Source of the DNA: Nymphaea colorata
Taxonomy: Eukaryota; Streptophyta; Magnoliopsida; Nymphaeales; Nymphaeaceae
Assembly (NCBI RefSeq): GCF_008831285.2
Contig: NC_045151.1
Location: 7,083,682 to 7,147,681, forward strand
Direction: 5' to 3'
Length of the DNA: 64,000 nucleotides
Numbering within the stretch: position 1 is the stretch's first letter; each line of letters starts with the position of its first letter. Both the position numbers and the translations under genes were made by a program. The notes below the pieces were generated by a model. The model saw only the letters and a list, made by a program, of their open reading frames with translations, did not search any database and was not told where the DNA came from. This document shows positions 10,251 through 20,595 of this stretch, piece by piece.

Positions 10251-12313
10251 TCAATCGCCTACACAAACTAATTCTTCTACTGTCTTTGGACTCAATGAAC
10301 TCCTAGATTCATCTATAATTCGACCTCCAGTACTAAAAGCAAATTCAGAGGCAACTGTAGTAATAGGAATACACAATATATCTCCTGCCATATGTGATAA
10401 AATGAGGTATTTTAACTCTTTATCTTTCCACCAAATCAATCTATCAAACAAATCATGAGTGGCAGCATCACATTTGAGCAATCCATCTTCTAAATACATA
10501 TCAAGCTCAAATTTTGAAGCTTGGAAAGGAACATTGTCTGCTTTACTTAAAAAGCTAAAAAATCTTACACTATATCTATTGGAGTTGCTACATGATGAGT
10601 CAGTTCCTCTCATAAAAGTAGTAGCATCACATTCAACATATTTATTTAAACCTTCAATTTTTACAGTGTAGCTGTTATAAAGCTCTTGCATTGTACTTTT
10701 TACTAATGTCATCTGATCTTCCTTTTCTTCTACTTGACTAAAAGTCTTTGAAAAGACAAAGTCTGATAAAGTTAGCTTAGCTTTATCCTTGGATCTAGTA
10801 TCGAAGCAATAACTATCAATATGTTGCAGGAACTCCAATACTTCTCAAAATTTTCTTTCATTTTGAAAGTCATTCTCTTCATAAAGCTACACCTATTTAT
10901 AACTCCTTTTTGTAATAATTCTTGAACCCCCAAATTTCTAAGAAAAATAAGTTTGTTGTAGGATACTTCGACCCTAAAAAAAGCACAGAGACATTATAAA
11001 ATGCTTCAAAAAAAGTACATATTTTTTATACTCTCTCCCATTCTCCCGTTCATCTGCATCCAACAACCAAGTAAAACCAACATCTTCCATAACATATCTA
11101 TCAAAAACATGTTTGTACATAAGTGCAACCTCCAATATCAAGTAAGTAGAATTCCTTCGAGTTGGAACATCTAGCACCAACTTCTTTTAACCACGAATTT
11201 CAAATTCATCTACTATAACATGAAAGTTGTGAAGACTTGATGGGGAACACTTTATATATTTGACTACCTCTCTGATCTTACCAAGTTCATCTCTAATAGC
11301 AGACAAACCTTCTTGCACCATTAGATTTAGAATATGTGTACAACAACGGACATGAAAAAATTTACCGCATTGGTATAAATTTACACCACTTTTCTCTAAA
11401 ATTTCTTTCAATGTTCTTACAAGAACATCATTAGAAGAAGCATTATCAACTGTAATTGAGATGATCTTCTTTTTAATTTCCCATTCTTGAATATTTTTAG
11501 CAATCACATTTGCTAAATTCTTCCCAGTATGAGGTGGTTCGACTTGGCTAAAACCAATTATATGTTTTTGAAGTGTCCAATCATGATCTATGAAGTGAGC
11601 TACAATTGAAATATACCCAATTTGTTGGTTAGACGTCCACATATCTGTTGTCAAAGCAATGGAATGAACACCTTTAAAATATTCCTTCAACTTTTTTTTT
11701 TTGACCTCATATAATTTTGTGACATCTCTTTTTATTGTTGTCCTTGAAATGAGTATCCAATTTGGAAAAGCAAGCTTCAATAAAAATTGAAACCAACTAC
11801 GTTCAACCATATTGAATGCATACTCATGTCAAACTACCATCTTCGCTATTATTTCTCTTAGTTTTTTGGGTTCAAGTTTGGCACTCTTACTCATTGCTTC
11901 CTTTGTAAAGTGCTAAAGTTCAAAGTATTTTGTCTCATATTACCAGGATGCATAAGACACTTATGTCTTCTCATTGATGATGTACTCCCTTCTATACTTA
12001 TAACAAACGTTGTTTTGCAATACTTGCATCTACCTTTTTTCATACCACCCACTGTTACTTCTTCAAAATCATTCCAAATTGAAGAAGTTCTTGCCCTTTG
12101 TCTTTTCATACCACTATGAGGTATTGGTTAATCAACTTTATCCATGCTTACATCTTCATTTTCAATAGACTTCAAATAATTAGAATCTAAATGGTCATCA
12201 AGTATAGACTGTTGTGTAGAGATTCCTAGAATAGGTGATTCTGTTGAACGTGCTCCTGAACTGCATAGTACTTGTTTGTCTTTACTTGTAGCATTTTCTC
12301 TCGGTGAAGACAT
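10251..12313 (-). pseudogene. hAT (Ac/RICESLEEPER-type) transposase, broken
   Basis: The domains appear in the usual hAT order on the minus strand. A BED zinc finger (12109-11891; IWNDFEE, CKYC and later H-x4-H) is followed by the catalytic core (11810-11187; IALTTDMWTSNQQIGYISI and ITVDNASSNDV, with CCTHILNL), LVLDVPTRRNSTYLILE (about 11180), and the C-terminal dimerisation region (10838-10251; ending in SEFAFSTGGRIIDESRSSLSPKTVEELVC). An N-terminal extension starts at 12313 (MSSPRENATSK) and is separated from the BED part by one in-frame TAA (12128). A frameshift near 11888, a TGA in the VV*HEY stretch and breaks near 11185 and 10850 kill the frame. It cannot be active in cis. Confidence 0.88.
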
Positions 12314-12779
12314 TCTTGTTTTGTGAGAAAAGAACTAATCTGTAATAAAATAATTACCTAAAGTAAGGCATGCATTTTTTAATATACAATGCTTCTTTTG
12401 TAAAAACAAATTATACAGATAAACTTGTCCACTCTACAGATAAACATGCACAATAACTCAATAAGTTAGCTAAAGGAATTAGTGGCTCAAGGAATTAAAG
12501 ACATGCAACCAACAACAAAGCACCAACATAAAATAAGAAAATACATATCAAAGCAGATAGCAAGTAAAGTACCGACAATATAAAAATGAGTAATGATTCT
12601 TAATTGTTTTATTTTCTTGTTTTCTAGTGACAGGTCAACAGCCTTCTTTGTTTGCTGATAACATCAAGCTTCCATGGGAAGAAACCAGTAAACTTGTTTT
12701 ACATCACATTATTAAGTTTATTTTCTATAGAGTAGAACATGAAAATTGCAAAGAATGAAAAAATGTGATCTTTCTATGC

Positions 12780-13003
12780 AGTTGTTAACTTCTTATCCTT
12801 AATCGTCAGCCTTAATAAGCAGAATATTATGACATGAAAAACATAATATTAAGTCTAGTAACAGTTAAGTTGTTATCCTTAATTGTCAGCCTTAATAAGC
12901 AGAATATTATGACATGAAAAATAGAATATTAAGTCTAGTAACAGTTGTTAACTTATTATCCTTAATCGTCAGCCTTAATAAGCAGAATATTATGACGTGA
13001 AAA
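12780..13003. repeat. Three tandem copies of an ~80-bp unit
   Basis: The core 'CCTTAATCGTCAGCC' plus TTAATAAGCAGAATATTATGAC recurs with starts about 80 and 82 bp apart (cores at 12801, 12881 and 12963). Copies differ at only a few bases. The array sits just inside the presumed right end of the hAT element. Confidence 0.85.
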
Positions 13004-13062
13004 ACATGGGCTTACAATGTTTAGCTTGTTTTACTAGCCCTATCTACAAGAGTGATCATCCA

Positions 13063-13097
<35 letters not shown>

Positions 13098-13117
13098 GAG
13101 AGAGAGAGAGAGAGAGC
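13063..13117. repeat. Compound (TA)(TG)(GA) microsatellite
   Basis: TA, then about 12 TG, then about 10 GA units lie directly at the 3' end of the minus-strand LINE half. The LINE lacks a poly(A) tail here, so this may stand in its place. Confidence 0.85.
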
Positions 13118-13267
13118 CGACAAAATGGGAAATATATAACAAAATTTAGGGACAAGACGTCCCCTAGACACAAAAGCAATCCGCAAAAACAAAAGCAAAC
13201 GAAATATACAATACAATGCACAGTGAGAAGAAATGTGTGAATAGAGAGGAAGGAAGAAGCGGCACCG

Positions 13268-14350
13268 TCACCCAGCCGCAGACGGACCACGGCGCCTTAA
13301 CCGAATGACAAACTGGACATCCCCCTGCACAAGACGAGCCACACCATCTGACGAAGAGAAGGTGTCCCTGAAGACCCTGTTGTTGCGCTCCTCCCAAATG
13401 CGCCACCAAGCTGAAATGAGCCACGACCTCCAAACACGACCCCAGGAAGCAGACAAGTGGTGGGAAGGACAAAAGAGGAATAGAAGACGAATGGATGGCG
13501 GGTTTGGAAGACTACTAACAAGGGAATGCCAAGTAAAAACTAGAACACTAAAGAAGAAAGGGCAAGAGGTAAAAAGGTGGACCCGAGACTCAGCCGCGAC
13601 AAGACAGAGGGGACACTGGTTAGCCAAACTGATGCCAAGGCACTGTAAGTGGTCGAAAGTGTTGATGTGGCCAGCAAGAAGAAGCTAGACGAAAGCAATG
13701 GTACGAGGAGATGGGTCAGGGGACCAAAGGGATCGGGGTGGGAGTGACGCTACTGAGGGACCGAAGGAGGCAATGTAGCAAGAAGAGAAAGTGAACTCGC
13801 GGGTAGGTGAGAGAGGCCAGGAAGGGGATGTGGGCGAAGAGAGGTCAGCAAGGCGGAGGAAAAGAGGAAGGGCAGAAAGCATGTCTTTCCAAAAGTGAGA
13901 GGGAGAGGGGTGAGAGATGGAACAGTTTCAAATACTAGGGGAAGGCAAGTCGAATTTGGAACAAATGAATTGGGTGATGGGAGAATGCTCAGTTGCCAGA
14001 CGCCACCACCAAGAAAACAGAGAAGACTCGCATGCCCGACTAAGGTTGGTAACCCCAGCACCCCCAAGAAGACGCGGAAAGACAACCACATCCCAATGCG
14101 CAAGGCGATCCGAAGGTCGGTCCCCATTCCAAATAAACTTACGAATAATCTTATCAAACCTACTAAGGACAGCCACAGGAGGCCGATAAACGGCCAGAGC
14201 ATGGAGGGGGATAGACGCAAGACAATGTCTAGCAAGGGTATTACAGCATGGGAGAGAAAGCAGTTTTCCCTGTCAACATTGAAGGCGATCAATAAGCTTC
14301 TGCTCCACTCCATCCCAAAAGGAGGGTGCAAGAGGCGACAACGTAATCTG
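13268..14350 (-). pseudogene. LINE C-terminal part: RT thumb and zf-RVT-like region
   Basis: Several frames give pieces of the region following RT in plant LINEs. IIRKFIWNGDRPSDRLAHWDVVVFPRLLGGAGVTNL (14176 downward) matches the conserved 'FLW.G....KIHWV.W...C.PK..GGLGI' block. MANQCPLCLVAAESRVHLFTSCPF (13627 downward) is the zf-RVT Cys/His segment C-x2-C...H-x4-C, followed by WWRIWEERNNRVFRD. The frame changes at least twice. This is the downstream continuation of the RT fragment at 14495-15757. Confidence 0.75.
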
Positions 14351-14482
14351 AAGCCCTAAGTAGTCCATGGGCAGGCCAGCAGCCTTACACCCAAAGCACG
14401 CTTCAGCGAGAAGTACCGTGGTCGGATCCGCGTGAATGACAGAAATGTGACATTTAGCGGAATTGATAGAAAGACCTGAGAT

Positions 14483-15757
14483 GAGCTCAAAAACCTAGAG
14501 GATGAGCCAAGTTCTCACTATCTGTTGGCAGGAAGCATTGCCGAACACGAGAAAGTCATCAGCAAACTGAAGGGTGGAGAAGGTCTGTAAGTGGGAGAGC
14601 GAATGCGGCGTGAGGAAGCCAATGACCGTTGCGTGCTGAAATAGAGTAGAAAAGCTCTCGGCAACCAAGTTGAAAAGCAAGGGCGATAGCGGACAACCCT
14701 GACGGAGGCCACACCCAAGACAGAAGAAGTCGCCACACTTCCCATTGAAGGAGACCGCAAGCTGGGCCCCAGTGACAAGCGAAAGGATCCACTCTCTGAA
14801 CGACGGACCAAAAGCAAGATGGGTGAGGAAGTCAGAAAGGAACTTCCAACTAACCGAGTCAAAGGCCTTAGATATGTCTAATTTAAGGATGAAGGAAGGA
14901 AGCCACAGAAAGTAAAGAGAGTGAACAACCTCATTGGTCAGGACAACAGCGTCCTGCAAACGCCGACCCTTAATGAAAGCAACCTGGAAGGGGTTAATAA
15001 TAGAAGGCATGACCGGCGTAAGCCGCAAAGAGAGCAGCTTAGCAATAATCTTGTAAGGCGTGCCTAAGATGGAGATCGGGCGAAAATGGGTGACGTCCGT
15101 AGGGTTAGGGCGCTTAGGCACTAAGACGCAGGTAGCCTGATTAAACTCCTTAAGGAAAATGGAATTGGAGGCAAACTCATCACAAAAAGCATACACATCA
15201 GCGCTACAAGCATCTCAAAAGGTATGAAAAAATTCTATAGGGAAACCATCGATGCCGGGCGCCTTACCAGAGCCAAGCGCCCAAACAACGTTCTTGATCT
15301 CTTGGTGCAGGAAGGGCCGCTCCAGAGAGATCGCACACGAGACAGAGAGGGAGGAGAGGTGAAAATCCGGCAGCGGGGCACGGAAGCGAAGCGGCTTAGA
15401 GTAAAAATCCCGAAAATGAGCAGTCAAAGCCGGGAGAATGTCATCACCAACAAAAACTCCGTGCCCGATAACCATGGACTGGAGCAACGTCTGATGGCGC
15501 CTTTGAGAGGCAGCCAAGTGGAAGAATCTAGAAATTTGGTCTCCGTACGCAAGCCAACCTAGCCTAGAACGCTGTTGCCAGTGGATGGACTCCCTAATCC
15601 GCCACTCCTGGGCAAGACACTGAAGACAAAGAAGACGAGAAGATTGGTCCGCAGAAATATTGTCAGAAGACTGGAGGGACAGGATCTCCTAATCCCAAAC
15701 GGACACCTCAGAGGGAAGCCAAAGCCGGTTCGTGGTCTTCAGCGAGGTGTTCGGTGA
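14483..15757 (-). pseudogene. LINE reverse transcriptase fragment
   Basis: The stretch reads WQQRSRLGWLAYGDQISRF (about 15570), GSGKAPGIDGFPIEFFHTF (15270-15215), then after an in-frame TGA, FNQATCVLVPKRPNPTDVTHFRPISI, GRRLQDAVVLTNEVVHS, LKLDISKAFDSVSW (RT motif A), GLRQGCPLSPLLFN (motif B) and LQFADDFLVFG (motif C with the FADD catalytic pair). RT catalytic residues are kept, but the stop between 15215 and 15196 and the break into the next fragment disable it. It encodes the polymerase for target-primed reverse transcription. Confidence 0.88.
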
Positions 15758-15764
15758 CATCGAT

Positions 15765-17092
15765 CGATCCTCTTCAACTGTCAGCTTCTCTCTAGCTAAC
15801 TTCCTAGTCCAGCAAGCTCCATTCCTCTCGTGAACCAGGTACGTTCTCTCGTCTCCCGCTTACCCTCTCTCTTCTTACTAACCTTTCCCCCTACCCTTTC
15901 TCCAAGTTAATATGTTCAGGTTTTGCTAATCAATAGTATTTTCTAGGCATACTCTCCCTTTTCCGAAGTCTCTTTCTCTTTATTTGAGAGTTTGTTTGGC
16001 AAGCAGCAGGAAAATGTCTAAACATCTCACCAGTTCTGCTTTTTTCTTTTTGTTTTTGGCTGAGCTTTCTTGTTGTGCATTGCACATTCTTGCTTGTTGG
16101 GTTCATTACCCTGTTTATTTATTGTTCATATGTTGGTTTCTGATAGATGAAGATGGTTGACCATATTTCTTGTTTTCTATGTTATTTTGTGTTACTTCTT
16201 TTTCAGGCATTTATTGAATGAGTTAAAGCATTCCCTTAATGTGAAACTTTGCTCGATTTTGCAACATCAAATTTTCATGTTAGGCTTCTTGTTAGGATCC
16301 GATAGATTATCAATATCAGCTTTGTTGGTTTCTGAGTGAATTTCTGTATTAAGGACTATGATTAACATCCACATATCTATATTTCAGATACATATGTCTG
16401 GCAAATAATACAGTTTTAGTTTCAAAGGTTACACCCCATCAATATTCTGAGATTTTTGATACTGGGTGGAGTCTTATGTATATATACTTATATAACACAG
16501 TTTCAAGTAATTCGATAGTTTATTTCATGTTCACTGAGGGAAGGCTGATGGATGCCAACAGTTACCATGCTACAGTAATTTCCTTATTGCTGTTTTTGGC
16601 TTCTTTTTTCTCAGATCCTTGTGTCCTCTAGAGCAAAAATTGTTTCTTGCAGCTGTTTCTGCTTTTAATATTTCTATTTTGGCTTCTCAGTAATCGCTGC
16701 CTCGAGATTTTACTGTTATTGAAATTGGGTTCCACAAATAATTTTATTTTTTGTCTGGATTTGCTGTTCATGCGTCACCCTCGGTATCTGACTAGGACAT
16801 TCTGTAGCTATACTTTCATCTTTTCACCACAACAACTTGGATTCCTTTGGTTTTTTCCTCCTTGCAATAATTTGTGTGTTCCGCCATCAAACTCAACATA
16901 TTTTCTTTGGCATATCTCTTTTCAAATTTATTGTGAGGTTAGCTACACTTTCTCTTTTTGATGCTTTAGAAGAAGTTTGTTTATATTTGAAACTCTCTAT
17001 AGGCTGAGGAGGATTCAAGCAAACAGAGAGTTTGTGGGGTAGACTATTAGACGAAGACAGGTAATGATTTCTATTTGGCTTGATGTGCACTA
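15765..17092 (+). other. T-rich segment between the LINE halves; LINE 5' UTR or a leader intron
   Basis: The position predicts the LINE 5' UTR. However, the sequence has a CAG|GTACGT donor-like site at 15837-15843 and a T-rich, intron-like body to about 17060. ORFs here (16157-16339 and 16647-16961) are T-rich and look like chance. No coding is assigned. Confidence 0.4.
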
Positions 17093-17108
17093 TTGAACTA
17101 TATATCTA

Positions 17109-17111
<3 letters not shown>

Positions 17112-17148
<37 letters not shown>
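17112..17148. repeat. (CT)n microsatellite
   Basis: About 18 CT units immediately precede the ORF1-like open frames of the LINE 5' half. Confidence 0.95.
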
Positions 17149-17151
<3 letters not shown>

Positions 17152-17177
17152 AACTGTACCTCCGTCGCCTTCTTCGG

Positions 17178-18348
17178 ATGCTAGCATCATTTTCTTTGAC
17201 TCCATCAGACTTCCTTGGCCTGGGCCTGCTGGTCCTGGTACACAGGTCCACCTTTCTCAGTGGAGGTCCCGCAGATCCTCAGCCCAGGTGGTATGCTGCA
17301 TCAATGCTCTTCGATGGCCAAGCTCCTGCCTTCACAGCTCCCACCCTTGCTTCCCTCACCGCGGAAGTCAGCCTCACCTTCGCGATGGAGTCCTGCCTGC
17401 TCTTTGCCGCGCTCCCCTGAGGTACCTTGCTTGCCCCTTCCTTTTTCAGCTTCGCCAGTTAGGGTCTCTCGCGCGTCCACCTTGGGATGCCCCGACCCGG
17501 TGTTGTCTGGTGCTCAGTCTGACCTTGGCGACATTCGGTCCTCTGCACTGTCACTGTCGGTTGCCTACCCGTCTACAAGGGATCGCCCCCTGGAGATCGC
17601 TGTTGCTGCTTGCTCTTGCTCGACTGAGGCCTCCGCTGTCTTGACCCCAGGCGCCTTGTCACCCCCAGTCAGCTCAGCTCCCTCGGTTGCCTGTTCCCTG
17701 ATCCTTTCATTTGTTACTGGCCCCCTCTGCCACTCAGGACATCCTCCTTTGCCCATCTACTATGTATTTCTTCCGTTTCTTTTGACAGTAACTTTACCAC
17801 CGACTTGTCTTCCCTGCATTTACTGCTCCCTTGGCTCAGTCGCGGCTCTCCTCGCAACCCCACCTGCCTACCCCCCCCCCCCCCACCTGCCTACCCCTCC
17901 CACCTGTTAGCCCTGCCCTGCCCTCCCCCACTTCCCTTCCATTGATACTTTTTCCCCCGCCTTGCGGTCTGATTCCGCATCCACCGCTGCCCCCCCCCCC
18001 CCCCCCCCGTCTACCCCTCTCTCTCCTGCTCAGTTGTCTGGTACCACCTCTAGACCTGTTGTTTGTCCCTCTCTGCCCGATAAGTTGCTACCTGTTGCCC
18101 CCTTGTTGGACGTTGAGCTTGGCATCTCCCTTCCTGATGCGCTTGCCGCTCTTCAGGTCTCTCTTCCGCTGGAGCAACTTGAGTTGTTGCGTTCTTCTTT
18201 TGTTGCCGTTGTCGCACCGGTCTCCCACTCCAGCCTTGCCAGGTTGCGGCGGGAATTGCGTAGGATTGGGGCTTCTGCAGCCTCTATCCTCCCTCCCGGT
18301 ACTGCTAGGACGGCCAGGCGTGCGTCGCATCACATGGTTTCCCCATGA
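17178..18348 (+). pseudogene. LINE ORF1-like proline/serine-rich region
   Basis: Several overlapping open frames cover this GC-rich, Pro/Ser/Leu-rich stretch. The last (17962-18348) ends in a more ordinary protein segment, VELGISLPDALAALQV...ARLRRELRRIGASAASIL. I do not see a CCHC knuckle or a clear DUF4283 domain. C-runs at 17872-17884 and 17991-18008 probably cause frame changes. Its place before the endonuclease fits ORF1 of a plant LINE; the function is not shown by the sequence. Confidence 0.4.
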
Positions 18349-19240
18349 GGGTAGCTTGTTAGAACGTGCGGGGTCTGAGTGCTCGTTATCAGCGTAGATA
18401 TCTCTCTTCTTGGGTCCGTTAGCATGGACCTTCAATGCTTATTGTGGTTGAGACCAAGTTGTCTGTCATCTCCCATGCTTGTGTTCGTACTTTATTGCGT
18501 CAACCGTCCTTCGAGTTCCTGCCGGCTAACGGTGTCGCTGGCGTCATCCTGTTGGCTTGGTCTCCACCTCTTATGGGGGTTGTTGTGCATGTTGGTAGAT
18601 ACTCTATCTCGGCTTCTCTCGATGGCCTTTGGCCCAATGGCCCGGTCTTAGTTACTGTGATCTATGGTCCTTGCGTTGGGGCTTTGCGTGACCAGCTGTG
18701 GGCTGAATTGCATCATGTTCGTCAGCTTGCTGCCTCACCTTGGCTGTTGGTAGGAGACTTCAATTGTTTGCTTAGCGTTGCTGACTCGTCCTCCCCTATC
18801 GCTTCGGGTCCGTCTATGTCTACTTTTCGATCGTTTGTTGATGAGTTCGGTCTGTTTGACATGCCTCTGGATAATGGTAAGTTTACTTGGTCCAACAATA
18901 GGAACTCTCCTATTCTTCGTAGGCTGGACAGTGTCTTTCTCTCGCCTGAGTTGTTCTCTGCTTTTTCGTCGTCCTCCTTGGTTCTTGGACCGAGGCACTT
19001 GTTTGATCATGCTCTGTTGCTCCTTTCCCTTCTTCGGGGTAGGGCTGGTACCGGGCGCGCCAGATGCCGTTTTGAGCTTTGGTGTCTCCGAGATGATTCT
19101 TTTGTGGCTGTCGTCCCTAATTGGTGGGCTCGCACCGTCAATGGTAGGTGGGCCGCTTTCAGGCTCTCGCGGAAGTTGCACTCCATCAGGAAAAAGGTCT
19201 TCGCTTGGAAGCGTATTTTTTGGAGCGGCAAATATTAGTC
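18343..19240 (+). pseudogene. LINE APE-type endonuclease domain
   Basis: The frame from ATG 18343 reads MRVAC*NVRGLSARYQ (W-to-stop in the canonical 'WNCRGL' motif), VETKLSVISHA, PWLLVGDFNCLLSVAD (the GDFN motif), FVDEFGLFDMPLDNGKFTWSN, LRRLDSVFLSPEL and RHLFDHALLLLS (normally SDHAPL). This is the exonuclease/endonuclease/phosphatase fold that nicks target DNA. Stops at 18358 and in VR*HGP break it. The frame ends with RKLHSIRKKVFAWKRIFWSGKY at 19240, where LINE homology stops. Confidence 0.85.
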
Positions 19241-19254
19241 TGGTCGTCTAGTCA

Positions 19255-19445
19255 ATAGAAGAGGGAAAACGGGAAGAGAGAGAGCAGTTGGAAAGACGGA
19301 AGGCCGAGCCGCTGAAGGTCATGGTCGCCAGAAGAGGAAGACAACAATAGAAAGAGAGCAGAAGGGAAGAAAGAGAGGCAAAAGACGGAAGAGTGAAAAT
19401 GCAAAGACGCCAAAGAGAAAAAAAGTTTTTACCCTAAACCGGTAA
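19255..19445. other. Purine-rich stretch, no gene
   Basis: Mostly GAAGAGAGA-type sequence between the LINE end and the CTCGAG-rich repeat. I see nothing else. Confidence 0.5.
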
Positions 19446-19449
19446 ACTG

Positions 19450-19600
19450 GTTTATCCAATTCAATTGATTATATGACGAGTCGAGTCAAGTTTAAATGAG
19501 TCGAGTTCTTGCAACTCGAACTCGACTTGTTTATTGTTTCGAGTTTAACTTTCAGCTCGAACTTGACTCATTTATAAATGAGTCGAGCTCGAGCCGAGCC
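19450..19600. repeat. CTCGAG-rich hAT MITE fragment
   Basis: Repeated variants of GAGTCGAGTTC and CTCGAACTCGACTTG end in GAGTCGAGCTCGAGCCGAGCC. It then abuts the dispersed repeat unit (ATGTGTGGGAGCATTG) without a gap, as if inserted into it. Confidence 0.6.
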
Positions 19601-19601
19601 A

Positions 19602-19970
19602 TGTGTGGGAGCATTGTTCATTCCTCCTCAAAGTTGAATTTGATGTCCCAATTTCATTAGTTGATACAAGTCATGATTTGTTGGAGGGTTGTAAATTCAA
19701 GCCACTGATTCAATCGTACTACAACTACAAGACTACTGCTAGTCATGCTCCTAATGATGCCATGTTTGAAATTATACTAGTCTAACAAGACAACGCAAAA
19801 TCATATAAGCAATTATTGTTGTTTTTTTGTTAACTACATGGTAGCTTGCAATTTTATATTTTCACACTTTATGAGTTGACCATATCATTGACAATGCCAT
19901 CGAGGATAGGTGAAAGAGTGGCTAATTTCACTGCCCCTATTTCATTTGAGGGTTTCATTGAACCATAACA
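19602..19970 (+). repeat. Third copy of the dispersed repeat of 5374-6100
   Basis: It runs from ATGTGTGGGAGC through CATTCCTCCTCAAAGTTGAA, TGATGTCCCAATTTCATTAG, GTTGTAAATTCAAGCC and GACAATGCCATCGAGGATAGG to GAGGGTTTCATTGAACC, collinear with the units at 5684-6070. Same orientation as those; the copy at 22440-22985 is inverted. Confidence 0.7.
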
Positions 19971-20587
19971 CAATTAGAGTGAAAGTGGTCGAAATGGGGA
20001 CCAGATTTTGTCTTTCTAGCAAGCATTTCATGGAGGCAGCCAATGCTGATTGTAGGCGACAACCAACAACTTGGTAGTAGTCATTGATAGCAACACTAAT
20101 ATTCTATACCAAATGAATGGGGGAAATCAAACTGTGCAAGTGGCCATTCAATTGAGAGACGCATCGATTCAAGTTACCTAATTCATTTGGTATTCCAAAA
20201 AATAGCAATGCCATTACATAAATCTTACAATGTAATCCATAGATGAAAATATTTCAATCCAACACAATAGAACTTTTGAATGTTCCAAGATTATAGTTTC
20301 CTTATTGAATTGTGTGGCCATTATAGATGTTTAACCCTTCCTTCTCAAAGGGTAATTGAGGAGTGTCTTGTGCAACTCCCTACAGATTAGATGCATGTCC
20401 TCTTGGGTGAAGACCATGGATTGGTTTAGGAAAACTGATTCCATGCATATGAATTGTTTTATGAACATATAAAATGCATTAACATTTGTGATATCCCCTA
20501 ATTCCTTCATGAATTTATTAAATAAAAACTATTCACCATGAGACAATTTGCAAGGGCATTGTCAGCCAACCTCAACAAGTTATAGAG

Positions 20588-20595
20588 TGTGAATG
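20588..20595. repeat. 8-bp target site duplication TGTGAATG (left)
   Basis: Identical to 21572-21579 and directly flanking the two termini of the GC-rich element, as expected for a hAT insertion. Confidence 0.9.

Larger units (their letters stand above)
9158..13042 (-). mobile_element. Decayed hAT transposon, boundaries inferred
   Basis: A hAT transposase relic (10251-12313) lies between two inverted ends. The left one reads TAGGACGTAAATGAGC (9158) and, reverse-complemented, the right one reads TAGGGCTAGTAAAACAAG (ending 13042). The right end resembles the reverse-complement terminus of the small hAT at 52208-52642. The flanking octamers actataaa and tctacaag match at 5 of 8 positions, compatible with a worn 8-bp TSD. 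Subterminal regions are repetitive: CTCAG-type motifs at 9160-9310 and 80-bp tandem repeats at 12780-13003. The transposase is well supported; the boundaries are inference. Confidence 0.5.
13118..19245. mobile_element. LINE (non-LTR retrotransposon) with inverted 5' half
   Basis: The minus strand from about 15757 to 13118 carries the reverse transcriptase and C-terminal half. The plus strand from about 15765 to 19245 carries the ORF1-like and endonuclease half. The endonuclease piece ends in the linker after RKLHSIRKKVFAWK, and the RT piece begins in the same linker before LQSSDNISADQSS and the WQQRSRLGWLAYGD motif, so the halves look complementary. This 3'-half-inverted next to 5'-half order is what twin-primed integration gives. 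Combined length is about 6.1 kb, usual for a plant LINE. Stops and frameshifts in every part make it inactive. No clear TSD was found. Confidence 0.75.

Noticed and set aside
13305-14359. Plus-strand basic ORFs of 90-154 codons
   Set aside because: Antisense of the LINE C-terminal fragment.
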